Origin: Achromobacter denitrificans NBRC 15125
Lineage (GTDB): Bacteria > Pseudomonadota > Gammaproteobacteria > Burkholderiales > Burkholderiaceae_B
Direction: 5' to 3'
Assembly: GCF_001571365.1 (NCBI RefSeq)
Contig: NZ_BCTQ01000029.1
Location: 1-64,000 of the forward strand
Length of the DNA: 64,000 nucleotides
Position numbers and translations under genes: made by a program. Position 1 is the stretch's first letter. The number at the start of each line of letters is the position of its first letter. The notes beneath the pieces are model-generated. The model did no database searches. It saw only the letters and a program-made list of their open reading frames with translations, and was not told the DNA's origin. Below are positions 27,881 through 36,529 of the stretch, piece by piece.

Positions 27881-28846
27881 TTATTCCGAACTGATGCCGT
27901 GCTTGCGGGCGATTCCCTGCCAGAGGGCGAGTTCGTCGCGCACGCGCTCGCCAAATTCCGCGCTGCCCATGCGGGCCGGCACGGTGCCGTCGATATCGAG
28001 CAGGGCCGCCATTTCCGGGGAGGCCGAGATCTCGTTGAGCGCGGCGTTGAGCCGGTCGATGTAGGGCTGCGGCGTGCCCGCGGGCGCGAACACGCCGACC
28101 CAGATCTGCACGGCGTACCCCGGCAGCGTCTGCGCGGCCGGGGGCAGGTCGGGAAAGGCCAGCTGCGGCGCCTCGGCGGTGGTGGCCAGCAGCTTGACCT
28201 TCTTGCCCTGCACGACCGGGGCCAGCGTGCTGTAGTTGGACAGCATGACGTCGATCAGGCCGCCCGCGAGGTCGGAGGCCGCGTTGGCCGCGCCCTTGTA
28301 GGGCACGTGGGTCATGCTCGTGCCGGCGGCGTCGTCCAGCATGACCGTTGCCAGGTGCGCCAGCGAGCCGACGCCGGCCGAGCCGTAGTTCAGGGCGCCG
28401 GGGCGCTTGCGGGCCGCCGCCAGCAGCTCTTGCAGCGACCCGTAGGGCGTCTGCGCCGAGGTTGCGACGACCAGCGGGCCCTGGCCGATCATCGCGACCG
28501 GGGCGAACTGCTTCAGGGGATCGTAGGGCAGGTGGGGCTGGGTGGCGGCGGTGGTCAGGAAGGTCGACGAGGTCAGCAGCAGCACCGAGCCGTCCTTGGC
28601 CGAGCGGGCCACGTACTCGGAGCCGATCGCGCCGGCGGCGCCGCCGCGGTTTTCCACGATGACGGTGTTGCCGAAGCGGGCCGCGAGCTGGGGCGCTATC
28701 GCGCGGGCGATCGCATCGTTGCTGGCGCCGGCGGTGAACGGCACCACGATCTTGACCTGCTTGGGCACGTCGGGCTGGGCCGCCGCCGCCGCGCCGGCCA
28801 GGGCGATTCCGGCCAGGAACAACAAGGTTTCTTTTAGCGCTTTCAT
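27881..28846 (-). CDS. Bug-family (TctC-like) periplasmic solute-binding protein
   Basis: 321-residue binding protein. The signal peptide MKALKETLLFLAGIALAGAAAAA precedes the family motif KIVVPFTAGASNDAIAR, and VVENRGGAAGAIGSEYV follows. An in-frame start about 19 codons upstream would overlap the DUF4387 stop and spoil the signal peptide, so ATG at 28846 is chosen. It is the last gene of an operon after the atuA-like and DUF4387 genes, which implies that its ligand is processed by those proteins. No TctA/TctB partners are nearby. Confidence 0.88.
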   Translation of the reverse strand: MKALKETLLFLAGIALAGAAAAAQPDVPKQVKIVVPFTAGASNDAIARAIAPQLAARFGNTVIVENRGGAAGAIGSEYVARSAKDGSVLLLTSSTFLTTAATQPHLPYDPLKQFAPVAMIGQGPLVVATSAQTPYGSLQELLAAARKRPGALNYGSAGVGSLAHLATVMLDDAAGTSMTHVPYKGAANAASDLAGGLIDVMLSNYSTLAPVVQGKKVKLLATTAEAPQLAFPDLPPAAQTLPGYAVQIWVGVFAPAGTPQPYIDRLNAALNEISASPEMAALLDIDGTVPARMGSAEFGERVRDELALWQGIARKHGISSE

Positions 28847-28902
28847 GATCGATTCTCGAAGGAAGCGAAAGGGGAAGGGCGCCGTTTCCGGCGCCCGAGG
28901 CA

Positions 28903-29235
28903 TCAGTCCGGCATGGGGACCGCGATGTCAAGCAGGGGCGCGTATTGCTGCGCCCCGAAGATGTCGCCGTCGCCCGCGGATCCGCTGGGGGCCAGGCGGT
29001 AGATCGTGAACTTGATGGCCAGGCCGGGATCGTAATGCACGAAGTCGGAGATCCGGCCGTCCTCGATCCGGTAGAGCGCCGCGACGCTGGCGCGCGTGAC
29101 CGCGCCGGAGCGCTTGACCGCCTCGTAGACCGCGGGCTCGCGGAAGATGATGTCGAAGGTGATCTTGTTCACGCCCGCGTTCTTGCTGCGGATGGTCTTG
29201 GCCAGGGTGCTGAGTTTCTGCGTGGTCATGGTCAT
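28903..29235 (-). CDS. DUF4387-type small protein
   Basis: 110 residues resembling the DUF4387 family (LAKTIRSKNAGVNKITFDIIF and the FVHYDPGLAIKFTIYR segment). Members are commonly encoded right after DUF1446/AtuA-like proteins, as here with only 6 bases between the genes, and may form a second subunit. Function unknown. The call is by resemblance and context. Confidence 0.75.
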   Translation of the reverse strand: MTMTTQKLSTLAKTIRSKNAGVNKITFDIIFREPAVYEAVKRSGAVTRASVAALYRIEDGRISDFVHYDPGLAIKFTIYRLAPSGSAGDGDIFGAQQYAPLLDIAVPMPD

Positions 29236-29241
29236 GCCGGC

Positions 29242-30603
29242 TCAGGCGCCGGCCACGGTGAGGTGGGTCGGGAAGAGTTCGCCGGCATCGGCCACCGGCA
29301 GCGTGTGGTTCAGGGTCCAGCGGTAGGCCGCGCTCGTGCGCACCACCTCGTCCAGCGGGAACGACACCGAGCCGGCCGTGCCCTTCACGTCGGGCAGGCG
29401 GGCGTAGAACATCTGGCGCAGGCCGGTCAGCGTGAGTTCCTCGGCCATTTCACCGGTGGGGGCGACGCCCTGGACCATGACGCAGAGCTCGTGGCCGGGC
29501 TGGTCGCGCAGCGGTTCCAGGTCGCCCATCACGCCGTCGCGTCCGTACACCTTGTAGTGCAGCTCGTAGCCCGAATCGCCGAAGCGCTCGCGCACCTTCT
29601 CGCGCGCCCAGGCGATGACGCGGTCCACGTTCTCGATGGTGTAGGGATCCCGGATGCCGCAGAGGCCCATGTAGCGCTCGCCGACCTTGCCGGAACCCTC
29701 CAGCTTCACGCGCACCTGCTCGGCGGGCACGAAGCGCGAGCCGGTGATGCGGGTGGTCTTGTCGCTCAGCTGTTCATAGTTGCAGTGGGTCATGTCGAGC
29801 TTGCCGCCGGCGAAATACTCTTCGTACGGGTTGGACCGCTCGTACATCGCGTGGCCGGCGACCGACGCGATGGTGCAGCGCTGGTCGGGATGCATGGCGG
29901 TGACGCGCACGTCCTCGGCCGAGATCTCCCCCATCACGGTTTCCTTGCCGCCATAGGGCTCGGCGCAGAACGACGCGCATTCCAGCACCTTGCCCAGGTA
30001 ATAGGCCTTGTCGGCGTCGTAGCCCCGGTGCAGCGCCGGCGCGGCGAACACGGCGGCATCCGAGCTGCGGCCGCCGATGACGACGTCCGCGCCGGCTTCA
30101 AGCAGCTTGATATAGGGATGCACGCCGGCGACCGCCACGATACGGTCCGTGGCGTCGAGCTCCGCCTCGGTCAGGTCGGCGTAGCCGTCCAGGCCGGCCA
30201 CCTGGGCGCCGTCGCGCAGCGCCTTGCGCACGCGCTCCTTGTCCACCTCCGAATAGAAGTAGCCGATCTTGAAGGGCGCCAGCCCGTGCTCGGCGGCGAT
30301 CTCCTTGACGAGCTGCACGTACAGGTCCACGCGGCTGTTGGAGCCGGTGTCGCCGGCGGATCCCACGATCATGGGCACGCCCAGCTTGCGCGCGGCCAGA
30401 AGCATCTGCTCCAGGTCGTGGCGCTGCCACGCCAGCGGGCTGGTGGACGTGTCCGATCCCAGCGGCACGGGGCCCACGTCGTCGCTGCCCGAATCGGCGG
30501 CGATGATGTCCGGCCCGGCGGCCACGCCGCGCTGGAAGCTCTCGGTACGCAGCGGGGCGAATCCTAAGTGCCCGTTCGGGCAGATGATGCTCATGGAACG
30601 CAT
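29242..30603 (-). CDS. AtuA-like protein (DUF1446 / acyclic terpene utilisation family)
   Basis: 453-residue cytoplasmic protein of the DUF1446/AtuA family. Segments such as DIIAADSGSDDVGP, MIVGSAGDTGSNSRVDLYV and DVVIGGRSSDAAVFAAPA are Gly/Asp-rich and probably bind a ligand. AtuA was named from acyclic terpene degradation in Pseudomonas, but no other atu gene is seen here, so a terpene substrate is not supported. ATG 30603 is used; a second Met lies three codons in. It is the first gene of an operon with DUF4387 and Bug genes, about 46 bases downstream of the predicted sigma-54 transcription start. Confidence 0.82.
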   Translation of the reverse strand: MRSMSIICPNGHLGFAPLRTESFQRGVAAGPDIIAADSGSDDVGPVPLGSDTSTSPLAWQRHDLEQMLLAARKLGVPMIVGSAGDTGSNSRVDLYVQLVKEIAAEHGLAPFKIGYFYSEVDKERVRKALRDGAQVAGLDGYADLTEAELDATDRIVAVAGVHPYIKLLEAGADVVIGGRSSDAAVFAAPALHRGYDADKAYYLGKVLECASFCAEPYGGKETVMGEISAEDVRVTAMHPDQRCTIASVAGHAMYERSNPYEEYFAGGKLDMTHCNYEQLSDKTTRITGSRFVPAEQVRVKLEGSGKVGERYMGLCGIRDPYTIENVDRVIAWAREKVRERFGDSGYELHYKVYGRDGVMGDLEPLRDQPGHELCVMVQGVAPTGEMAEELTLTGLRQMFYARLPDVKGTAGSVSFPLDEVVRTSAAYRWTLNHTLPVADAGELFPTHLTVAGA

Positions 30604-30660
30604 TGGTATAGTCTCTTCGGTTGGTCGTCCGGTCTCGCTCGTACCGGCCTTGGCTATAAC

Positions 30661-30675
30661 GCAAAATGCGTGCCA
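30661..30675 (-). promoter_or_regulatory. Sigma-54 (-24/-12) promoter of the atuA-like operon
   Basis: Read on the minus strand the sequence is TGGCACGCATTTTGC, an exact match to TGGCAC-N5-TTGC. Transcription should start near 30649, leaving a leader of about 46 bases before the atuA-like ATG. Confidence 0.85.
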
Positions 30676-30742
30676 GGCGGGAACGCGCCGGCGCCCCGCG
30701 AATTTGCTGGGATCCTGGCGCCTGCTGTCGCGGCAGGCGGGT

Positions 30743-30774
30743 AAATTTCCACGCATTGCGTGAATTTCACGCAT
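30743..30774. promoter_or_regulatory. Probable enhancer (UAS) for the sigma-54 promoter
   Basis: TGCGTGAATTTCACGCA at 30757-30773 is a perfect 17-bp palindrome. A near-copy of its right half (AATTTCCACGCAT, 30744-30756) lies directly beside AATTTCACGCAT (30763-30774). The site is about 90 bases upstream of the -24 element, the usual distance for an enhancer-binding protein. It also lies just before nnrE on the other strand. Confidence 0.6.
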
Positions 30775-30826
30775 CCCGACGCCGACGGCCGGCCCCGGCC
30801 GGGCGTTTCCCCATGAGGTATCCGCC

Positions 30827-31462
30827 ATGCAGCCTCGTTATTCCGTTGCCCAGATCCGCGATGCCGAACGCCAGGCCCTGGCGGGCGGTCGGCGCCTGAT
30901 GCCCTTGGCGGGAGCCGCGGCCGCGCGTTTCGTCGCGGCGCGGATCCCGCCGGGGACGCCCGTGCTGGCGCTGGCCGGGCCGGGCAACAACGGCGGGGAC
31001 GCGCTGGAGGCGGCGACCCTGCTGCGCGCCATGGGCCACGACGTTCGGGTGCTGCTGCCGTCGGGGCCGCAAGGGCTGCCCGCCGATGCCGCCCGGGCGC
31101 ACGCCGGTTGGGTGGCGGCGGGCGGCGCCACCCTGTCCACCCTGGAGCCCGGGTACCGGCCCGGCCTGGTCATCGATGGGTTGTTCGGCATCGGCCTGAA
31201 CCGGCCGCTGGGCGCCGATTGGCAAGCGCTGGTGGATACGGTCAACGCCTGGGGCCTGCCGGTGCTGGCGCTGGACGTGCCCAGCGGCCTGGATGCCGAT
31301 ACGGGCGCAGCCCTGGGGCGGCCGATACAGGCCCGCTGGACGCTATCCTTCATCGCCCGGGCGAGGGGGCTGGATCAGTCCGGGGCCGCGGCGGGCGCTA
31401 TCGGCGAATCGCACCTGGACACGCTGGGCGTGACGATGCCGGCCGGCGCCGGGGGCGCCTGA
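30827..31462 (+). CDS. nnrE: NAD(P)H-hydrate epimerase (YjeF N-domain only)
   Basis: 211-residue enzyme interconverting R and S forms of hydrated NAD(P)H during nicotinamide nucleotide repair. The motif [17 protein letters not shown] binds the nucleotide, and the catalytic aspartate lies in [14 protein letters not shown]. The ADP-dependent dehydratase domain fused in E. coli Nnr is absent, so the dehydratase must be encoded elsewhere. It is divergent from the atuA-like operon, sharing a 223-base spacer, and convergent with paaX. Confidence 0.85.
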   Translation: MQPRYSVAQIRDAERQALAGGRRLMPLAGAAAARFVAARIPPGTPVLALAGPGNNGGDALEAATLLRAMGHDVRVLLPSGPQGLPADAARAHAGWVAAGGATLSTLEPGYRPGLVIDGLFGIGLNRPLGADWQALVDTVNAWGLPVLALDVPSGLDADTGAALGRPIQARWTLSFIARARGLDQSGAAAGAIGESHLDTLGVTMPAGAGGA

Positions 31463-31523
31463 GCGCGATCCGTTCGCTCGGACCCGGGCTTACCCAGAAC
31501 TCGCTGGCCGCGGGCCCCGCGCC

Positions 31524-32453
31524 TCAGGCCGGCTTGCCGCCGAAGCGCGACGCGATGTCGGCCGCCAGCGGCGCATAGCGCTCGTTGTCGCGGCCGGCCA
31601 GGGCGTTCAGGTGCGCCTCCGACGCGTCGAACACCCGCCAGTAGATGCGGCCGCAGATCTCGCGGGCCGCGTGGCCGGGCCAGTTGTCCGGCAGCATGGG
31701 GCCGGGCAGCTGCGGATCGTGCAGCACGATCCGGCGCCAGCTGTGCAGCAGCATGACGCGGACGATGAAGGCCTCGGAGGGGGCGGGCGGGGTTTCCAGC
31801 AGCTTTTCCAGCGGGCCGAAGTTCTTGGTGAACTGCCGGTACTGTTCGGCCACGTCATCCAGGTTCCAGCACTGCGAGGCCAGGCTTGCGATGGGCAGTC
31901 CGCCGGCGCCGGCCAGGTCGCGGGCCGACAGCACCAGCGCCCGGTCGGGGATGCCCAGCTTTTCCAGGATGTCGTGCGCCGCGCGCGCCTCGGTGTGCGG
32001 ATGGGCGAAGAGCCCGGGCGCGATCATGCCGAACCCTTCCCAGACGAGTTCCCGCCGCAACTCCGCGCGCTCGGCCAGGCCGTTGCCGGTGCGCGGCAGC
32101 GCCACCAGCGTCCACTCCCCGTTCCATTCCTGGGGCGGCCCTTCATAGATGCGCTGGGAGGCGTGCGCGGTATGGCGCAAACCCTGTTCGGAAATCAGGT
32201 AGAGGCTGCGGCGCCCGTGGCGTTCGGACTGCAGCCAGTTCTGCGCGACCAGGCGGAAGACGCTGGTGCGCAGCAGGCGTTCATTGATGCCCAGCGGCGC
32301 CAGCAGCTCGATCAGGTCGCCCAGCCAGATGGCGCCGCCATGAGGGGCGAGGGCGTCGCCCAGCAAGCTGACGCAAAGCGATTTCGCGCGCGGCGGATCG
32401 TTCTTGATCAAGCGGGACAGGAAACGGTCCAGGGGCGACTGAGGGTTTGCCAT
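31524..32453 (-). CDS. paaX: PaaX-family repressor of phenylacetate catabolism
   Basis: 309-residue regulator. The N-terminal winged-helix region (residues 15-95, with AKSLCVSLLGDAL and RTSVFRLVAQNWL) and the PaaX central and C-terminal domains (to DNWPGHAAREICGRIYWRVF) match the family. It is divergent from paaA across 173 AT-rich bases, so autoregulation and repression of the paa operon with phenylacetyl-CoA as inducer follow from family knowledge. The start at 32453 gives the usual length; upstream in-frame ATGs would run through the promoter region. Confidence 0.9.
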   Translation of the reverse strand: MANPQSPLDRFLSRLIKNDPPRAKSLCVSLLGDALAPHGGAIWLGDLIELLAPLGINERLLRTSVFRLVAQNWLQSERHGRRSLYLISEQGLRHTAHASQRIYEGPPQEWNGEWTLVALPRTGNGLAERAELRRELVWEGFGMIAPGLFAHPHTEARAAHDILEKLGIPDRALVLSARDLAGAGGLPIASLASQCWNLDDVAEQYRQFTKNFGPLEKLLETPPAPSEAFIVRVMLLHSWRRIVLHDPQLPGPMLPDNWPGHAAREICGRIYWRVFDASEAHLNALAGRDNERYAPLAADIASRFGGKPA

Positions 32454-32493
32454 TAGAGGGGGCCACGGGCGGCCGATATCGGGATCGGCAATA

Positions 32494-32518
32494 TGATACA
32501 TAAATCTAATGTGATACA
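32494..32518. promoter_or_regulatory. Direct repeats TGATACA, candidate PaaX site
   Basis: TGATACA occurs at 32494-32500 and again at 32512-32518, 18 bases apart, directly upstream of the paa -35 element. TTGTAT variants flank the -10 further down. Known PaaX sites are TGATTC-type imperfect dyads, so this is a candidate operator only. Confidence 0.45.
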
Positions 32519-32527
32519 GATTTGAGT

Positions 32528-32556
32528 TTGACAATGAATTTTTTGTATTAAATAAT
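32528..32556 (+). promoter_or_regulatory. Sigma-70 promoter of the paa operon
   Basis: A perfect TTGACA (32528-32533), a 17-base spacer and AATAAT (32551-32556) form a strong promoter about 70 bases before paaA. Such a near-consensus promoter fits control mainly by repression. Confidence 0.75.
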
Positions 32557-32626
32557 CCTTGTATGACATGACGGCACTGCGCAACGTTTGCTTTGCGTTT
32601 TCGCAAACCGTCTCAAGGAGACATAC

Positions 32627-33616
32627 ATGTACGCTCAACTCGTCGAAACCGGCGTCAAGCAGGTCAAGACCGCGGACCAGCTCGAAGGCCAGGAACAGGC
32701 GTTCCAGCGCCGCATCGACGACGGCATCCGCATCGAGGCCAAGGACTGGATGCCCGAGGCCTACCGCAAGACGCTGGTGCGCCAGATTTCCCAGCACGCG
32801 CACTCCGAAATCGTGGGCATGCTGCCGGAAGGCAACTGGATCACGCGCGCGCCGTCGCTCAAGCGCAAGGCTATCCTGCTGGCCAAGGTCCAGGACGAGG
32901 CCGGTCACGGGCTCTACCTGTACAGCGCCGCGGAAACCCTGGGCGTGTCGCGCGACGACCTGATCGACGACCTGCACGCCGGCCGCGCCAAGTACTCCAG
33001 CATCTTCAATTACCCCACGCTCAGCTGGGCCGACATCGGCATGATCGGCTGGCTGGTCGACGGCTCCGCCATCATCAACCAGATCCCGCTGTGCCGCTGT
33101 TCCTACGGCCCGTATGCGCGCGCCATGGTGCGCGTCTGTAAGGAGGAGTCCTTCCACCAGCGCCAGGGCTACGACCTGCTGATGCAGATGTGCCTGCACG
33201 GCACGCCCGAGCAGAAGGCCATGGTGCAGGATTCCCTGAACCGCTGGTGGTGGCCTGCGCTGATGATGTTCGGCCCGAGCGACGCCGACTCCCCCAACAG
33301 CGCCCAGTCGATGGCCTGGAAGATCAAGCTCTTTTCCAACGACGAACTGCGCCAGAAGATGGTGGACCAGACCGTGCCGCAGGCCGAGTTCCTGGGCCTG
33401 ACCGTCCCCGACCCCGAGCTGAAGTGGAACGCAGAGCGCGGCCACTACGACTTCGGCGAGATCGACTGGAGCGAGTTCTACGCGGTGCTCAAGGGCAACG
33501 GCCCGTGCAACCGCGAACGCCTGGCCGCCCGCGTGAAGGCGCACGAGGACGGCGCCTGGGTGCGCGACGCCCTGGTCGCCTACGCCGACAAGCAGGCCGA
33601 GCGCAAGGCAGCTTGA
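32627..33616 (+). CDS. paaA: Phenylacetyl-CoA 1,2-epoxidase subunit A
   Basis: 329-residue catalytic diiron subunit of the multicomponent phenylacetyl-CoA monooxygenase. Carboxylate and histidine ligands are visible in the helical core ([20 protein letters not shown] and [14 protein letters not shown], the E-x-x-H motifs). AAGGAG at 32615-32620 lies 6 bases before ATG 32627. It is the first gene of paaABCDE-N-G-I-K. A 196-base gap holding a GC-rich repeat separates it from paaB. Confidence 0.95.
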   Translation: MYAQLVETGVKQVKTADQLEGQEQAFQRRIDDGIRIEAKDWMPEAYRKTLVRQISQHAHSEIVGMLPEGNWITRAPSLKRKAILLAKVQDEAGHGLYLYSAAETLGVSRDDLIDDLHAGRAKYSSIFNYPTLSWADIGMIGWLVDGSAIINQIPLCRCSYGPYARAMVRVCKEESFHQRQGYDLLMQMCLHGTPEQKAMVQDSLNRWWWPALMMFGPSDADSPNSAQSMAWKIKLFSNDELRQKMVDQTVPQAEFLGLTVPDPELKWNAERGHYDFGEIDWSEFYAVLKGNGPCNRERLAARVKAHEDGAWVRDALVAYADKQAERKAA

Positions 33617-33626
33617 AAGGATGACG

Positions 33627-33716
33627 CCCACCCCCGAAGCGCTGCGCGCTTCCCCCTTGGGCGGGCCCCGCTCAAGGGGCGCCGCTGCGGCCCGGCGTAG
33701 CCGGCTCCGCGCGGCC
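33627..33716. repeat. GC-rich intergenic repeat, copy A
   Basis: It starts CCCACCCCCGAAGCGCTGCG and ends GGCTCCGCGCGGCC. Internal inverted repeats (AAGCGCTGCGCGCTT; CCGG..CCGG) allow stem-loops. It shares both ends with copy B at 38198-38272 and lies between paaA and paaB. Confidence 0.7.
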
Positions 33717-33812
33717 GCGCTACCGCTCCGGTAGGTGAGCTTCCAGACCCACTCTTCTAACCATTGCAGATCAGGGCGCGCGGCGCGCGCCCGGTATTCA
33801 AGGACATCCATC

Positions 33813-34097
33813 ATGAGCAAAGACTGGCCCCTGTGGGAAGTGTTCATCCGCAGCCAGCACGGCCTGGCGCACAAGCACGTCGGCAGCCTGCATGCGCCCG
33901 ACGCCGAAATGGCGATCAATCACGCGCGCGACGTCTACACCCGCCGCAACGAAGGCCTGAGCATCTGGGTGGTGCGCGCCTCCGACATCTCGGCCAGCAG
34001 CCCGGGCGACAAGGACCCGCTGTTCGAGCCGGCCAACAGCAAGGTGTACCGGCATCCCACCTTCTTCCCGATGCCCGAAGAAATCAAGCATATGTAA
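33813..34097 (+). CDS. paaB: Phenylacetyl-CoA 1,2-epoxidase subunit B
   Basis: 94-residue small subunit needed for a functional epoxidase complex. The sequence WPLWEVFIRSQHGLAHKHVGSLHA and the ending FFPMPEEIKHM are characteristic. The start at 33813 gives the standard length; the frame is open upstream into the repeat but without support. paaC follows after 15 bases. Confidence 0.94.
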   Translation: MSKDWPLWEVFIRSQHGLAHKHVGSLHAPDAEMAINHARDVYTRRNEGLSIWVVRASDISASSPGDKDPLFEPANSKVYRHPTFFPMPEEIKHM

Positions 34098-34112
34098 GGC
34101 GGCGGGGGAGAC

Positions 34113-34877
34113 ATGGACAAGACTCTGTTTGAATACCTGCTGCGCCTGGGCGATTCCTCGCTCATCCTGTCGCAGCGGCTGGGCGCCTGGACCGGCCACG
34201 GCCCCATCCTGGAAGAAGACCTGGCGCTGACCAACACCGCGCTGGACCTGCTGGGCCAGGCCCGCATGTGGCTGACGCTGGCCGGCGAAGTCGAGAACGC
34301 CGGCCGCGACGAAGACGCGCTGGCCTACCTGCGCGACACGCACCAGTTCCACAACGTGCTGCTGGCCGAGCGGCCCAACGGCAACTACGCCGACACCATG
34401 GCGCGCCAGTTCCTGTTCGACGTCTGGCACTATTTCCTGCTGCAGCGCCTGGAGCAGTCGTCCGACGAACGCGTCGCCGCGATCGCGGCCAAGGCCATCA
34501 AGGAAGTGACCTACCACGTGCGCCGCTCGTCGGACATGGTGGTGCGCCTGGGCGACGGCACGGCGGAAAGCCATGCCAAGATGCAGGCGGCGATCGACGA
34601 CGCCTGGCGCTTCACGGGCGAGCTGTTCGCCGACGACGCCATCGACCAGGACGTCGCCGCCCGCGGCATCGGCTGCGAGCTGGCCGCGCTGCGCCAGCCC
34701 TGGCTGGCCCACGTGCGCGAAGTGCTGGAGGAAGCCACCCTGACGGTGCCCGACGAGGCCGCCGCCAACCACCTGGCCCACCGCGGCGGCCGCCAGGGCA
34801 GGCACACCGAGGAACTGGGCTACGTCCTGGCCGAAATGCAGTTCCTGCCGCGCGCCTATCCCGGAGCGAAGTGGTGA
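34113..34877 (+). CDS. paaC: Phenylacetyl-CoA 1,2-epoxidase subunit C
   Basis: 254-residue structural partner of PaaA, of ferritin-like fold, lacking some metal ligands in the family. Segments GDSSLILSQRLGAWTGHGP and the C-terminal GRQGRHTEELGYVLAEMQFL fit. Its stop overlaps the GTG start of paaD. Confidence 0.93.
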   Translation: MDKTLFEYLLRLGDSSLILSQRLGAWTGHGPILEEDLALTNTALDLLGQARMWLTLAGEVENAGRDEDALAYLRDTHQFHNVLLAERPNGNYADTMARQFLFDVWHYFLLQRLEQSSDERVAAIAAKAIKEVTYHVRRSSDMVVRLGDGTAESHAKMQAAIDDAWRFTGELFADDAIDQDVAARGIGCELAALRQPWLAHVREVLEEATLTVPDEAAANHLAHRGGRQGRHTEELGYVLAEMQFLPRAYPGAKW

Positions 34878-35380
34878 ACGCGCTGGCGCCCGTTTCCGCC
34901 GACCAGGTCTACGCCTGGCTGCAGGAGGTCCCCGATCCGGAGATCCCCGTGCTGTCCGTGGTGGACCTGGGCGTGGTGCGCGAGGTGTCCTGGGACGGCG
35001 ACGTCTGTGTCGTGGTCATCACGCCCACGTATTCCGGCTGCCCGGCGATGCGCGAGATCACCCAGGACATCGAGCAGACGCTGGCCGGCCACGGCATCGC
35101 CGAGGTGCGCGTGGAAACCCGGCTGGCGCCGGCCTGGACCACCGACTGGATGAGCGAGAAGGGGCGCGAGGCGCTCAAGGGCTACGGCATCGCCGCGCCC
35201 GCCGAGCGCGCTGTCGATATCTCCGGCATCAGCCGCCGCGCCCCCGGCCCCGCCATCGCCTGCCCGCGCTGCGGGTCGAGCGACACGCGCCTGGTCAGCA
35301 ATTTCGGATCCACGTCGTGCAAGGCGCTGTATCGCTGCGTGTCCTGCCGCGAGCCCTTCGATTATTTCAAGACTCACTGA
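34874..35380 (+). CDS. paaD: Phenylacetate pathway protein PaaD (MIP18/DUF59 type)
   Basis: 168 residues starting at GTG 34874, which overlaps the paaC stop as GTGA; GGAG at 34862-34865 is 8 bases before it. The N-terminal MIP18/DUF59 domain contains VPDPEIPVLSVVDLG and TPTYSGCPAM. A C-terminal CPRCGS...CVSC motif probably binds zinc or iron. The family assists iron-sulfur or diiron maturation of the epoxidase system. Confidence 0.93.
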   Translation: MNALAPVSADQVYAWLQEVPDPEIPVLSVVDLGVVREVSWDGDVCVVVITPTYSGCPAMREITQDIEQTLAGHGIAEVRVETRLAPAWTTDWMSEKGREALKGYGIAAPAERAVDISGISRRAPGPAIACPRCGSSDTRLVSNFGSTSCKALYRCVSCREPFDYFKTH

Positions 35381-35393
35381 TAGCGGTTTCGAA

Positions 35394-36482
35394 ATGAGCC
35401 AGAACCAATTCCATTCCCTGACGGTGGCGTCGGTGGCGCGCAATACGCGCGACGCCGTCGTCGTGACCTTCGACCTGCCCGAGGCGCTGGCGCAAGAGTT
35501 CGCCTTCCTGCCCGGCCAGTACCTGACCCTGCGCACCCGGCTCGACGGCGAGGAACTGCGCCGCTCCTATTCCATCTGTTCCGCGCCGCACGACAAGCTG
35601 CTGCGCGTGGCGATCAAGAAGGTGGACGAGGGCGCGTTCTCCAGCTGGGCCAACCACGAGCTGCAACCCGGCCAGACGCTGGAAGTCATGGCGCCGGCGG
35701 GCAATTTCACCGTCGATTTCTCCCCCGAGAACGAACGCCACTACGTGGCGTTCGCCGTAGGCAGCGGCATCACGCCGGTGTTTTCGCTGGTCAAGACCGC
35801 GCTGTCCACCGAGCCCCGCAGCAAGTTCACCCTGTTCTTCGGTAACCGCGCCTCGTCGGCCGTGCTGTTCCGCGAAGAGATCGAAGACCTGAAGAACCTC
35901 TACATGGAGCGTTTCTCGCTGGTCTACATCATGAGCCGCGAGACCCAGGACATCGAACTGTTCAACGGCCGCCTTGACGGGGACAAAGTCGATCAGCTCA
36001 TGTCGGCCTGGATGAGTCCCGAGGATATCGATTACGCTTTTGTCTGTGGTCCGCAGACCATGACCGAAAGCGTGGTCGAGCGGCTGCAGGCCCGCGGCAT
36101 CCCGAAGTCGAACATCAAGTTCGAGCTCTTCGGCGCGCCGAAGGGGCCGCGCGCGTTGCGCACCGGCCAGGACGCCCGCCAGGCGCCCGGCAAGGGGCAG
36201 TGCGAGGTGACCGTGGTGCAGGACGGCCACAGCCGTATGTTCGTCATCGACAAGAACAAAGACAGCGTGCTGGATTCGGCGCTGGCGCAAGGGATCGAAC
36301 TGCCGTATTCGTGCAAGGGCGGGGTGTGCTCCACCTGTCGTTGCAAGGTGATCGAGGGCGAAGTGGACATGGATGCCAACTTCGCCCTGGAAGACTACGA
36401 AGTGGCGCGAGGCTTCATCCTGAGCTGCCAGAGCTTTCCGGTCAGCGACCGCCTGGTCATCGACTTCGACCAGGAAACCTGA
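35394..36482 (+). CDS. paaE: Phenylacetyl-CoA epoxidase reductase subunit
   Basis: 362-residue NADPH-dependent reductase feeding electrons to PaaA. A flavin domain (RRSYSICSAP, residues 55-65) and NAD(P)-binding domain (GSGITPVFSLVKTAL) precede a plant-type 2Fe-2S ferredoxin domain with C-x4-C-x2-C (CKGGVCSTC) and a final cysteine in ILSCQS. Length and domain order match E. coli PaaE. Confidence 0.95.
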   Translation: MSQNQFHSLTVASVARNTRDAVVVTFDLPEALAQEFAFLPGQYLTLRTRLDGEELRRSYSICSAPHDKLLRVAIKKVDEGAFSSWANHELQPGQTLEVMAPAGNFTVDFSPENERHYVAFAVGSGITPVFSLVKTALSTEPRSKFTLFFGNRASSAVLFREEIEDLKNLYMERFSLVYIMSRETQDIELFNGRLDGDKVDQLMSAWMSPEDIDYAFVCGPQTMTESVVERLQARGIPKSNIKFELFGAPKGPRALRTGQDARQAPGKGQCEVTVVQDGHSRMFVIDKNKDSVLDSALAQGIELPYSCKGGVCSTCRCKVIEGEVDMDANFALEDYEVARGFILSCQSFPVSDRLVIDFDQET

Positions 36483-36529
36483 CCCGGCCCGCGCCAGGCA
36501 GAAAAAACCTATTCATTTGGAGAGACGCA

